Shown: positions 8,128-15,098 of the stretch, piece by piece
How positions within the stretch are numbered: the stretch's first letter is position 1
How the letters are laid out: each line of letters starts with the position of its first letter
Assembly (NCBI GenBank): GCA_025966135.1
Contig: JAOPVP010000034.1
Span: 1-34,558, forward strand
DNA length: 34,558 bases
From: Frankiales bacterium
Lineage (GTDB): Bacteria > Actinomycetota > Actinomycetes > Mycobacteriales > SCTD01
Reading direction: 5' to 3'
Notes under the pieces: model-generated
Database searches by the model: none
What the model was told of the DNA's origin: nothing
What the model saw: only the letters and a program-made list of their open reading frames with translations
Program-made: the position numbers and the translations under genes

Positions 8128-9009
8128 GTGGCGCTCCCCGTACTCCCTACCGAGCTGGTCGAGGTCCTCGACGCGCTCCCCGACGGCCACGCGCTCTTTG
8201 TTGCCGAACGTGACGACACGGGCCAGGTGGTCGCGCTCCGCGGCGTCTTCATGAACAAGGCAGGCTTGGCCATTCGGGAGCTGACCCTCGAGGAGTTCAT
8301 CGGCATCAACCTGCTGGGACGGACCCACGGGCTCGGTCACGCTGTCGTTCAGGCGTACGCCGCGACCCCGAACGCCGGGCAGGAGATGCATCGGACTCTC
8401 GTGACCGATGCCCTCGCGCCTGGGCAATCCGTCGAGGTGAGTGCGAAGCGCCTGCTGCTCGGGGGTCATGAGATGGTCTCGGCATCCTTCCGCGATGTGA
8501 CCCAGGAGCTCCGCTCCCGACGTCGGATGCAGCGTGCGGTGGAGCTCTCCGCGGTCCACTCGCGCACCGACGAGCTCACCGGGCTGCCGAACAGGCGGGG
8601 CTGGCAGTCAGCCGTCGACGCTGCCTTCTCGAGTGCCAAAGGCGCGGTCTCCGTCGCGATCGCCGACCTGGACCACTTCAAGGTCTACAACGACACGTTC
8701 GGCCACCCGGCGGGGGACCGGCTGCTGCGCGACCTCGCCGGCGGTTGGTCGCAGTTGCTGAGCACCCAGCAGTACCTGGCACGCCTGGGTGGTGAGGAGT
8801 TCTCCATCCTGCTGCCGGACATGGACGCGCACGTCGCGGCGCAGGCACTCGAGAAGTTCTGCTCGGCAGTGCCGGCGCGGCAGACCGTCAGCATCGGCGT
8901 CGCCACGCGCCACGACGAGGAGTCAGCCAGTCAGGTCCTGGCTCGTGCCGACGAGGCGCTGTACATCGCCAAGCGCGCCGGCCGGGCCCGGGTGGTCATC
9001 GCCGACTAG
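8128..9009 (+). CDS. Diguanylate cyclase with PAS-like sensor domain
   Basis: A 293-residue soluble protein that should make cyclic di-GMP from GTP. Residues 1-125 look like a PAS-type sensor. A short linker (RSRRRMQRAVELSAVHS) leads into the GGDEF domain (148-293), which has RTDELTGLPNRRGW, the metal-binding Asp180 in ADLDHFK, NDTFGH, and the active-site loop GGEEF (221-225). The inhibitory I-site RxxD, expected at residues 212-215, reads STQQ, so product feedback at that site is probably lost. No membrane segment is seen, so the signal is cytosolic. No EAL or HD-GYP gene is present in this window. Confidence 0.92.
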   Translation: MALPVLPTELVEVLDALPDGHALFVAERDDTGQVVALRGVFMNKAGLAIRELTLEEFIGINLLGRTHGLGHAVVQAYAATPNAGQEMHRTLVTDALAPGQSVEVSAKRLLLGGHEMVSASFRDVTQELRSRRRMQRAVELSAVHSRTDELTGLPNRRGWQSAVDAAFSSAKGAVSVAIADLDHFKVYNDTFGHPAGDRLLRDLAGGWSQLLSTQQYLARLGGEEFSILLPDMDAHVAAQALEKFCSAVPARQTVSIGVATRHDEESASQVLARADEALYIAKRAGRARVVIAD

Positions 9010-9041
9010 GGCACGACTAGGCCTGACAGCCTCACGTGCCC
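9009..9041. terminator. Bidirectional hairpin between convergent genes
   Basis: GGGCACG (9009-9015) pairs with CGTGCCC (9035-9041), and an inner stem AGGC/GCCT (9019-9022 with 9029-9032) encloses a six-base loop. It sits between the diguanylate cyclase stop and the stop of the convergent hydrolase, and covers the latter. Position and pairing suit a shared terminator, though there is no T run. Confidence 0.5.
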
Positions 9042-10006
9042 GTCGCGGTGTGCAGGGCGTCGCGCAAGGTGGCGGTGGCCAGGTTGATGGCGGACTCCGC
9101 GGCGTGGGTCTCGCGCAGCGCGTTGAGCATCACGAAGTCGTGGATGATGCCCTGGTAGCGGACGGCGGTGACGGGGACCCCGGCGGCGCGGAGCTTGTTG
9201 GCGTACGCCTCACCCTCATCGCGCAGGACGTCGGCCTCACCGGTGATGACCAGGGCCGGGGGCAGGCCGGCGAGCTGCTCGGTGGTGGCCCGCAGCGGGG
9301 AGGCGGTGATCTGCGCCCGCTCGTTCTCGTCGGTCGTGTACTGGTCCCAGAACCACTTCATGCCGTCCTGGCGCAGGAAGTAGCCGGTGGCGAACTGCTG
9401 GTAGGACGGCGTGTCGAAGTTGGCATCGGTGACGGGGTAGAACAGCACCTGCTGGGTGAAGGAGACGTCACCACGTTCCTTGGCCATCAAGGTGAGTGCG
9501 GCGCTCATGTTGCCGCCGACGGAGTCGCCGGCCACCGCGAGGCGGGTGCCGTCGAGCCCCTTGTCGGCGCCCTCGGTGGTGATCCACTGGGCGACCGCAT
9601 AGCTCTGCTCGATGGCGACGGGGTAATGGGCCTCGGGGGAGAGGTCGTACTCGGGGAAGACCACCGCCGCGCGCGACCCGACGGCGAGCTCGCGGACCAG
9701 ACGGTCGTGGGTGTGGGCGTCGCCGAAGACCCAGCCGGCGCCGTGGATGTAGAGGATCACGGGGAGGGTTCCGGTGGCGTCGGCCGGCCTGACGATGCGG
9801 GCCTTGACGCTGCCGGTTGGACCGCCAGGGACGGTGACCCACTCCTCGTCGACTGCTGGCTTGCTGACCTCACCCGCCTGCACGTCATCGACGGTCTTGC
9901 GGCCCTCGGCGGGAGACAGCTCGAACAGGTACGGCGGCTGGGCGGTCGCCTCGGCGAACGCGGCGGCTGCCGGCTCCAGGACGGGAGTGCTGGTGGGCTC
10001 GGACAT
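9032..10006 (-). CDS. Alpha/beta hydrolase, HSL-type esterase (hydrolase fold-3)
   Basis: A 324-residue cytosolic esterase or lipase. The oxyanion-hole motif is HGAGW (88-92, normally HGGGW), the nucleophile elbow is GDSVGG with Ser162, the acid is probably Asp259 (GEADVL), and the base is His289 (GIIHDF). This is the full triad of the hormone-sensitive-lipase family; the natural substrate is unknown. Of two adjacent possible starts, GTG 10009 and ATG 10006, the ATG is chosen because GGAGGAG ends six bases before it. Confidence 0.9.
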   Translation of the reverse strand: MSEPTSTPVLEPAAAAFAEATAQPPYLFELSPAEGRKTVDDVQAGEVSKPAVDEEWVTVPGGPTGSVKARIVRPADATGTLPVILYIHGAGWVFGDAHTHDRLVRELAVGSRAAVVFPEYDLSPEAHYPVAIEQSYAVAQWITTEGADKGLDGTRLAVAGDSVGGNMSAALTLMAKERGDVSFTQQVLFYPVTDANFDTPSYQQFATGYFLRQDGMKWFWDQYTTDENERAQITASPLRATTEQLAGLPPALVITGEADVLRDEGEAYANKLRAAGVPVTAVRYQGIIHDFVMLNALRETHAAESAINLATATLRDALHTATGT

Positions 10007-10101
10007 CACGATCTCCTCCGTAGGATGCAGGTGTCGGCTCGGCCCCGATCATCAGACGGTCCGCTGGTCGGGGCAAGACCTCGTCGCCCGCCAGGGCACA
10101 C

Positions 10102-10770
10102 CTACGCGGCCCAGGGCGCGCTGGCAAGGTGCTCATCCATCGCGCCGCCCGGCTTGCAGTCCTGCGTGAAGTAGCCCTCAGGCATGTGCGGGTAGACGGT
10201 CAGCCAGTACTGCAGCGCCAACTTGGCGGCCTGGGCAGGCGTCGCCCCGAGCAGCGCGGCGGTCGTACGGTCCCGCTGCACCGCCTCGCACTCCGCGGAC
10301 GCCTCGCTCGTCTGACCGCGCATGTGCATCGCCTCGTGGGTGAGCACGTGCACCGCCACCACTTCGCCGTACGACGGATTTGCCCGGCCGCCGCCCAGGT
10401 AGTGCTTGAGGTCGTTGCAAGGGACGCGCTTGAGGGTCGTCCGGGGCAGGGGGATCCCGTTGGCGTCATACGGCACGAAGCCGAGCTCCGCCCCGGCATC
10501 GACCATCGCGGCGGTCGTCGTCTGGCAGTGCACGCCGACTCGGTGCCCGACCAGCTGGCTGGCGACGTCCGCGAGGCGGCGCTCCTCGATGGCGCGCTGG
10601 GCGACCGGGATGGCGGCGGCCACGGTCACGACGGCGAGCAACGACGTGCTCCACGCCGGGAACGGCCGCGGGCGACCGAGAGAGTCGCGACGCCGGGTGC
10701 TCCAGTTGCCGACGACCCCGACACCGACGAGTCCCGCGCCCGCGCTGACGAAGGACAGGAGCGAGCTCAT
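10102..10770 (-). CDS. Membrane-anchored putative zinc metallopeptidase (HEAMH)
   Basis: A 222-residue protein with hydrophobic segments at about 5-20 and 43-58, followed by a compact domain. HEAMH at 145-149 is a zincin HExxH motif, with Glu157 or Glu160 downstream as a possible third ligand. Several Cys (82, 118, 161, 205) suggest an exported, disulphide-bonded domain. I do not recognise a named family; peptidase activity is inferred from the motif alone. An open frame extends upstream to 11268 but runs antisense through the crotonase, so the start is put at ATG 10770, just before the hydrophobic N-terminus. Confidence 0.7.
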   Translation of the reverse strand: MSSLLSFVSAGAGLVGVGVVGNWSTRRRDSLGRPRPFPAWSTSLLAVVTVAAAIPVAQRAIEERRLADVASQLVGHRVGVHCQTTTAAMVDAGAELGFVPYDANGIPLPRTTLKRVPCNDLKHYLGGGRANPSYGEVVAVHVLTHEAMHMRGQTSEASAECEAVQRDRTTAALLGATPAQAAKLALQYWLTVYPHMPEGYFTQDCKPGGAMDEHLASAPWAA

Positions 10771-10777
10771 GATCACT

Positions 10778-10792
10778 CGATCGGCCCGATCG
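10778..10792. promoter_or_regulatory. 15-bp palindrome between divergent genes, possible operator
   Basis: CGATCGG-C-CCGATCG is a perfect 7-1-7 inverted repeat in the 49-bp gap between the HEAMH protein gene and the divergent crotonase gene. Its position suits an operator controlling both promoters. Arms this long are expected about twice by chance in a window this size, so function is only suggested by location. Confidence 0.35.
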
Positions 10793-10819
10793 CGGCCCGG
10801 CTGAACGGCATCGGCAAGG

Positions 10820-11644
10820 ATGAGCCGCGTGAATGACGTCCTCGGTGAAGCCGCAGGTGCCCTGGTCGTGACCCGTGAGGACGGCGTCACGACCGTCACC
10901 CTCAACCGTCCTGAGCGCCACAACGCCATCAACCTGGCCATGTGGGAGGCCTTCGGGCGCCTCATGCCGGCCCTCGCGGACGACCCCGCCGTGGAGGTCG
11001 TGGTGTTCCGCGGCCCGTCCGGAGGACCCTTCAGCGCCGGCGCCGACATCAGCGAGTTCACGACCTTGCGCAAGACCCCCGAGGACGCCCAGCGGTACGG
11101 CGACGCCGTCGCCTCCGGGGAGGGCGCGATCCTGCGCTTCCCCAAGCCGACGATCGCCCTGGTCGAGGGGTTCGCGATCGGTGGCGGGTCCCAGGTGGCG
11201 CTGGCCTGCGACCTGCGCGTCTGCGAGCCCGGCGCCCGCTTCGGGATCACGCCGGCCAAGCTCGGCATCGTCTACGGCCTGCAGTCCACCGCCCGCCTGG
11301 TCGATGTCGTCGGCCCGGCCTGGGCGTCGTACATCCTGTTCACCGGTGAGCTGGTCGACGCCGCAACCGCCCTGCGGATCGGGCTGGTGCACGAGGTCCG
11401 GGACGACGTGGAAGCGCGTACGGCGGAGCTGGCGGCGACCCTGACCGGCCGGGCGCAGGTCTCGTTGCTGGGAGCCAAGGCGCTGATCGGCAAGGTGACC
11501 GCCGGGATCCGCGAGGAGGACGACGAGGTCAGGAAGCACTACCACGACTCGTTGCACAGCCCCGAGTACGCGGAGGGCGTCGCGGCGTTCCTCGCCAAGC
11601 GGGCGCCGGACTTCAGGGCCGCCCGGGCCAGGCCTTCGGGCTGA
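10820..11644 (+). CDS. Crotonase/enoyl-CoA hydratase family protein lacking both catalytic Glu
   Basis: A crotonase-fold acyl-CoA enzyme of 274 residues. It has NRPERHNAI, the oxyanion-hole segment FSAGADISEF, and AIGGGSQVALACDL. The two Glu used by enoyl-CoA hydratase are both absent: GGGCE is here GGGSQ (Gln), and FGxPE is FGITPA (Ala). It is therefore unlikely to be a standard hydratase; isomerase, decarboxylase, hydrolase or lyase chemistry of the superfamily is possible. ATG 10820 is the longest reasonable start; GTG 10829, with AAGGA at 10816-10820, is an equally good alternative and would remove three residues. Its 3' end overlaps the convergent gene by 32 bp. Confidence 0.85.
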   Translation: MSRVNDVLGEAAGALVVTREDGVTTVTLNRPERHNAINLAMWEAFGRLMPALADDPAVEVVVFRGPSGGPFSAGADISEFTTLRKTPEDAQRYGDAVASGEGAILRFPKPTIALVEGFAIGGGSQVALACDLRVCEPGARFGITPAKLGIVYGLQSTARLVDVVGPAWASYILFTGELVDAATALRIGLVHEVRDDVEARTAELAATLTGRAQVSLLGAKALIGKVTAGIREEDDEVRKHYHDSLHSPEYAEGVAAFLAKRAPDFRAARARPSG

Positions 11645-13094
11645 GCTGCACTACGAAGAAGCCGGTGTTGGCGTCGGTGTACCAGACCTGCCGGGCCTGC
11701 GGCACGAAGGCCGGTGCCGACATCGCGTAGGCACCAGCGCGCGCCGGGTTGCGCGCACCCACGGCGGGCTGGTTCGCGTAGGCCACCTCGCGCGGGTGCA
11801 GCGGGTCGCGGATGTCGAAGACCCGGAGGCCGGACAGGATCATGCTGCAGGCGAGGATCCCCGGGTCGGTGCGCGTCGGCACGTTGCAGTAGTGCGCCGC
11901 GTAGCCCTGGCCGATGGTGGTGGCGCCGGGGTCGTTGCCGAGCTGCGCGCGTTCGTGGGCGTTGAACACGGCCAGCCGGATGCGGCTCACCAGCCGCGGG
12001 TGCCGTTCGTCGGACAGGTCGATGATGTGCACGCCACCGACGTTCTCCTTCGGGGTGAAGGTGTAGACGTTGCTGTCGTACTCATCGAACTCGATGGCGT
12101 AGCGCTTTCCGTTGATGGTCACCGGCAGGACGTTCTGCGGGATGGTGACCTCGGGCCACGTGAGCGAGCTGACGACCTTGACGACCGGGTTCGGCAGCCG
12201 CTGCTGCACCTGCGACACGTCGAGCACGAGCAGGCCGCCGCCGCCCTGCGTCGTGGCACTGAGCCAGGTCCCGGTGGGGTTGGCGAGATAGGCGCGGTTG
12301 CCGTCGTCCGAGATCGACAGCCCGTGCACCGTGTAGTCCGCCGACCGCCACACCACCTTCGGCAGCACCGGGTTGCTGAGGTCGATCGCGGTGAGGCCGC
12401 CGGTGAACGTGGTGGAGGCCCAGTACGTCAGGCCATCGGGGGAGAAGCCGCCCTCGTGGCCCAGCAGCGCGAGCGGGAGGGTGCTCTTGATGGCCGGCTG
12501 CCGGCAGTCCTGCGAGACGTCGTAGACGTCGACGAACCCCACCTGGGTGGTCGCGCTCCCCGCGACTGCCACCAGCAGGCCGCGCTTGGCGTTGAGGCGC
12601 AGGGACTCGTGCGGAGTGATCATCGCCGGTGACCGCAGGACGGCCGTGCGGACGGGGTGCCGCGGGTCCTTCATGTCCAGCACGTAGGTGCCCGGGGTGT
12701 CATCGGTGACATCCCGCGGGAAGAGCAGGGTGCTGTCGTAGAAGGCGCAGACGTGCCCCGCCTTGTCGACGTACCGCTCCACCCGGAAGCCGCCGTTGGT
12801 GCCGAAGTGGCTGACCACGGTGGCGTTGCAGGTGTAGCCCTTGGCGGCCCGTCCGCTGGCATAGTCCGCCGCAGGTACCCGGCCCTGGGTGCTCGACTCC
12901 GGTTTCGAGTCGTTGTCGCACGTCGCACCCGGCGTGCTGCCCAGGTCGCCCGGGTAGAAGGTTGCCGCGTGTGCGGTGCCGTGCAGGGCGGCGTACCCGA
13001 GGCTCGGGTTGATGTTCAGGCTGCTCGCCGTCGCCGCGACGGTGGTGCCGGTGATGACGGCCAGGGCAAGGGTGAGGACGCGATGGGGACGCAT
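11613..13094 (-). CDS. Secreted LVIVD-repeat/beta-propeller-like protein
   Basis: A 493-residue exported protein. The N-terminus (MRPHRVLTLALAVITG then TTVAATASS) is a typical signal peptide. The mature part has repeated blade-like units in which a short beta segment is followed by an xDxxxPxxP-type turn: YVLDMKDPRHP, TAIDLSNPVLP, HIIDLSDERHP, VFDIRDPLHP. This is characteristic of LVIVD-repeat proteins, predicted beta-propellers at the cell surface. Several Cys suggest disulphides. No active site is visible; the role is unknown. A GTG at 13115 would add seven residues; ATG 13094 is preferred because it gives a normal signal peptide and has TTACAT six bases upstream. Confidence 0.75.
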   Translation of the reverse strand: MRPHRVLTLALAVITGTTVAATASSLNINPSLGYAALHGTAHAATFYPGDLGSTPGATCDNDSKPESSTQGRVPAADYASGRAAKGYTCNATVVSHFGTNGGFRVERYVDKAGHVCAFYDSTLLFPRDVTDDTPGTYVLDMKDPRHPVRTAVLRSPAMITPHESLRLNAKRGLLVAVAGSATTQVGFVDVYDVSQDCRQPAIKSTLPLALLGHEGGFSPDGLTYWASTTFTGGLTAIDLSNPVLPKVVWRSADYTVHGLSISDDGNRAYLANPTGTWLSATTQGGGGLLVLDVSQVQQRLPNPVVKVVSSLTWPEVTIPQNVLPVTINGKRYAIEFDEYDSNVYTFTPKENVGGVHIIDLSDERHPRLVSRIRLAVFNAHERAQLGNDPGATTIGQGYAAHYCNVPTRTDPGILACSMILSGLRVFDIRDPLHPREVAYANQPAVGARNPARAGAYAMSAPAFVPQARQVWYTDANTGFFVVQLSPKAWPGRP

Positions 13095-13136
13095 CCGTAT
13101 ATGTAACGCATACACCCGCGAAACAGGACAGGGAGG

Positions 13137-13970
13137 TCAGCCGAACAAGCCCGCTGGTGGTGTGGGTACGACGGGGGGCTCGGCGTCGGTGGCCGGCTTG
13201 GCTCCCTTGATGAACGTGTGTTGGCTCTCGACGCGGGCGCGGCCGATCGACCGGGCAGTGACGCGGCGCAGCTCGTCGACAGCAAAGGGCCGGTCGGACC
13301 CGGCCAGCACGAGGTTGCCGAAACGACGTCCCCGCAGGATCCCCGGGTCGGCGAGCACCACGACATGGGCGAAGACCGCAGCCAGGGTGGCCGCCTGCTG
13401 ACGGGCGAACGGCAGCTGACCGGTGTCGGCCACGTTGACCACGTAGACACCATCGTCGCGCAACACGGTCCTCACCAGCTCGACGTGCTCACGGGTCGCC
13501 ATGTGGCTGGGTACCTCGGATCCGACGAAGACATCCGAGACGACCACGTCGCTGGCGCCGGCGTGCAGGTGGGACAGCGACTCGCGGCCGTCCCCGGTGC
13601 GCAGCCTGAAGCCGCTGGTGCCCAGCTGCTGGCGCACGATCTCGGCGAGCAGGTCGTCCGCCTCGACGACGACCTGCGTCGAGCCGGGCCTCGTCGCTGC
13701 GATCCATCGGGGAAGGGTGCAACCACCGCCGCCGAGATGCACGGCCACGATCGGCTCGCCCACCGGCCTGGCGTGGTCCACGACGTCCGCGAGCAGGCGC
13801 ACGTAGTCGAACTCCAGGTGCTCGGGATCGTCGAGGTCGACGTAGGACTGCGGGGTTCCGTCGACGAGCAGCATCCAGCCGGCCGGCCGGTCAAGGTCAC
13901 GCACCAGCTCCGCCGTACCGAATCGAACGGGCCAGGTGCCCCCGGTCGGGGTCTTCGTGCGTGAGGGCAT
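13137..13970 (-). CDS. Spermidine synthase-fold protein (SAM-binding type)
   Basis: A 277-residue protein with the Rossmann-like fold of spermidine synthases. HLGGGGCTLPRW (78-89) corresponds to the glycine-rich nucleotide loop, Glu103 in VVEADD to the ribose-binding acid, Asp127 in TGDGRE to the adenine pocket, and SDVF (Asp146) to the catalytic region. No decarboxylase gene for polyamine synthesis is nearby, so the true substrate is uncertain; such stand-alone proteins in actinobacteria are often only 'spermidine synthase-like'. ATG 13970 is chosen because CAAACT lies six bases upstream; the frame stays open to 14054 but that would overlap the neighbouring gene. Confidence 0.82.
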   Translation of the reverse strand: MPSRTKTPTGGTWPVRFGTAELVRDLDRPAGWMLLVDGTPQSYVDLDDPEHLEFDYVRLLADVVDHARPVGEPIVAVHLGGGGCTLPRWIAATRPGSTQVVVEADDLLAEIVRQQLGTSGFRLRTGDGRESLSHLHAGASDVVVSDVFVGSEVPSHMATREHVELVRTVLRDDGVYVVNVADTGQLPFARQQAATLAAVFAHVVVLADPGILRGRRFGNLVLAGSDRPFAVDELRRVTARSIGRARVESQHTFIKGAKPATDAEPPVVPTPPAGLFG

Positions 13971-13982
13971 GCGGTCAGTTTG
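13971..13982 (-). promoter_or_regulatory. -10 box, leaderless start of the spermidine synthase-like gene
   Basis: On the minus strand CAAACT (13982-13977) is followed by six bases and ATG 13970. It is the same geometry as other leaderless starts in the window, with a weak first base. Confidence 0.35.
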
Positions 13983-13999
13983 GTGGACGCCCGCCGCGG

Positions 14000-14533
14000 T
14001 CACGGGATCGGCCAGGCTTCGCCGGTGTTGCCGTCCTCGAGCCAGGCCGTCCAACCCGTCAGGGACAGCGGGAGCAGCGGCAGCAGGAGCTCAGCCGCCC
14101 GGCCGATCTGGGACGGCGTGTAGCCGTAGCCGAGCGTCACGTGCGGCGTCCAGGTCCCGGGCGCGTAGTGGTCCCAGAGCCGACTGGTCGACCCAGCCTC
14201 GATGCACACCCGATGCGCGGTGGCCTGCACCTGCAGCAGGCGCAGGTCGGGGACGGCGGCGAGGAACAGCACGCCGCCGGGAAAGGTGCTGACCGCCTCG
14301 AAGGCCACCGTGTCTCTGGGCAGCAGGGCGGCGCGCTCCAGACCGGAGAGCACCTCGCCGACGTCGAGCTGATCGCCGACGGTCAAGGACAGGTGCGGCT
14401 CGTTCACGGCCTTCCGGTGACCGGCGACCGACGGGAGACCCGCCTCGGCGAGCAGCTCCCAGAGGCTGCGCAGCGTCGCGCAGCCGTCGAGGTTCGGCCG
14501 GAGTACGACGCCGCGGGGCATGGGGCGCATCAT
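14000..14533 (-). CDS. 2H phosphoesterase / 2'-5' RNA ligase-like protein
   Basis: A 177-residue protein with two HxTx-type motifs, HLSL at 47-50 and HVTL at 131-134, spaced as in the 2H phosphoesterase family (LigT, ThpR, AKAP-18 cyclic phosphodiesterase). These enzymes open 2',3'-cyclic phosphates on RNA or nucleotides. The protein has the usual family length and is cytosolic. Two neighbouring ATG codons (14533, 14530) and a third at 14521 are possible starts; none has a clear ribosome binding site or -10 box, so the first is given. Confidence 0.85.
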   Translation of the reverse strand: MMRPMPRGVVLRPNLDGCATLRSLWELLAEAGLPSVAGHRKAVNEPHLSLTVGDQLDVGEVLSGLERAALLPRDTVAFEAVSTFPGGVLFLAAVPDLRLLQVQATAHRVCIEAGSTSRLWDHYAPGTWTPHVTLGYGYTPSQIGRAAELLLPLLPLSLTGWTAWLEDGNTGEAWPIP

Positions 14534-14561
14534 CGCCTGTGTCGGCGAGGCGCCGCATGGG

Positions 14562-15038
14562 TCAGCTGGCGCCTGCGGTCGCGACGGGCGACGGGGAGGG
14601 GGCCGGGGCCACCGGGGCGGGAGCCTTCGAGGCCGGGGCCTGAGTCGTGGGCTTGACGGTGCTGGGCGCCGGTGCCTGCTGGGTGCGCGGCACGCGGGTC
14701 ACAAGCCCGGCCACCGCAGGAGCTGGAGGGGTCGCCCTCACAACGCCAGCAGCTGGACTCGGGGCCCGGACCAGGGACGGCGGTTTGGCGGCGGCCTTCG
14801 AGCGGGACTTTGCCGCCGCCTTGACAGCGTGCTGAGGCAGAGGTGACGGGGGGACGACGTCGGCGGACGCGTGCGTGCCGCGCAGCGACTCGTGTGGCGT
14901 GGCCGCCCAGACGATCCCGGCCGTGCCGCCCACCGAGCCGAGGCCGATCGCGACCGTCAGCGTTCGCACCACAGCGAGGCCACGATCCCGCTGCTGCGCC
15001 GCGTTGTGGTGGTACGCGGCGTTCCGCTGAGGGGTCAC
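14562..15038 (-). CDS. Single-pass membrane protein with Ala/Pro-rich extracellular tail
   Basis: A 158-residue protein of unknown function. The first 22 residues are cytosolic and polar, a transmembrane helix follows at about 23-46 (VVRTLTVAIGLGSVGGTAGI), and the remainder is a low-complexity Ala/Pro/Lys/Ser tail that ends in repeated APxP units and would lie in the wall. No conserved domain is visible. The GTG start has GAAAGT six bases upstream, a poor -10 but at the leaderless spacing. Low complexity makes this weaker than its neighbours, though hydrophobic and charge patterns look real. Confidence 0.6.
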   Translation of the reverse strand: MTPQRNAAYHHNAAQQRDRGLAVVRTLTVAIGLGSVGGTAGIVWAATPHESLRGTHASADVVPPSPLPQHAVKAAAKSRSKAAAKPPSLVRAPSPAAGVVRATPPAPAVAGLVTRVPRTQQAPAPSTVKPTTQAPASKAPAPVAPAPSPSPVATAGAS

Positions 15039-15098
15039 CCCCCAACTTTCGGCGCCCGAGCAGCGAATCTCCAGTGTCTGCGTGGTTTGTCCTGATTT

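Noticed and set aside
8789..10174. 461-codon plus-strand frame
   Set aside because: It runs out of frame through the GGDEF domain and antisense to the esterase gene; both real genes have intact active sites.
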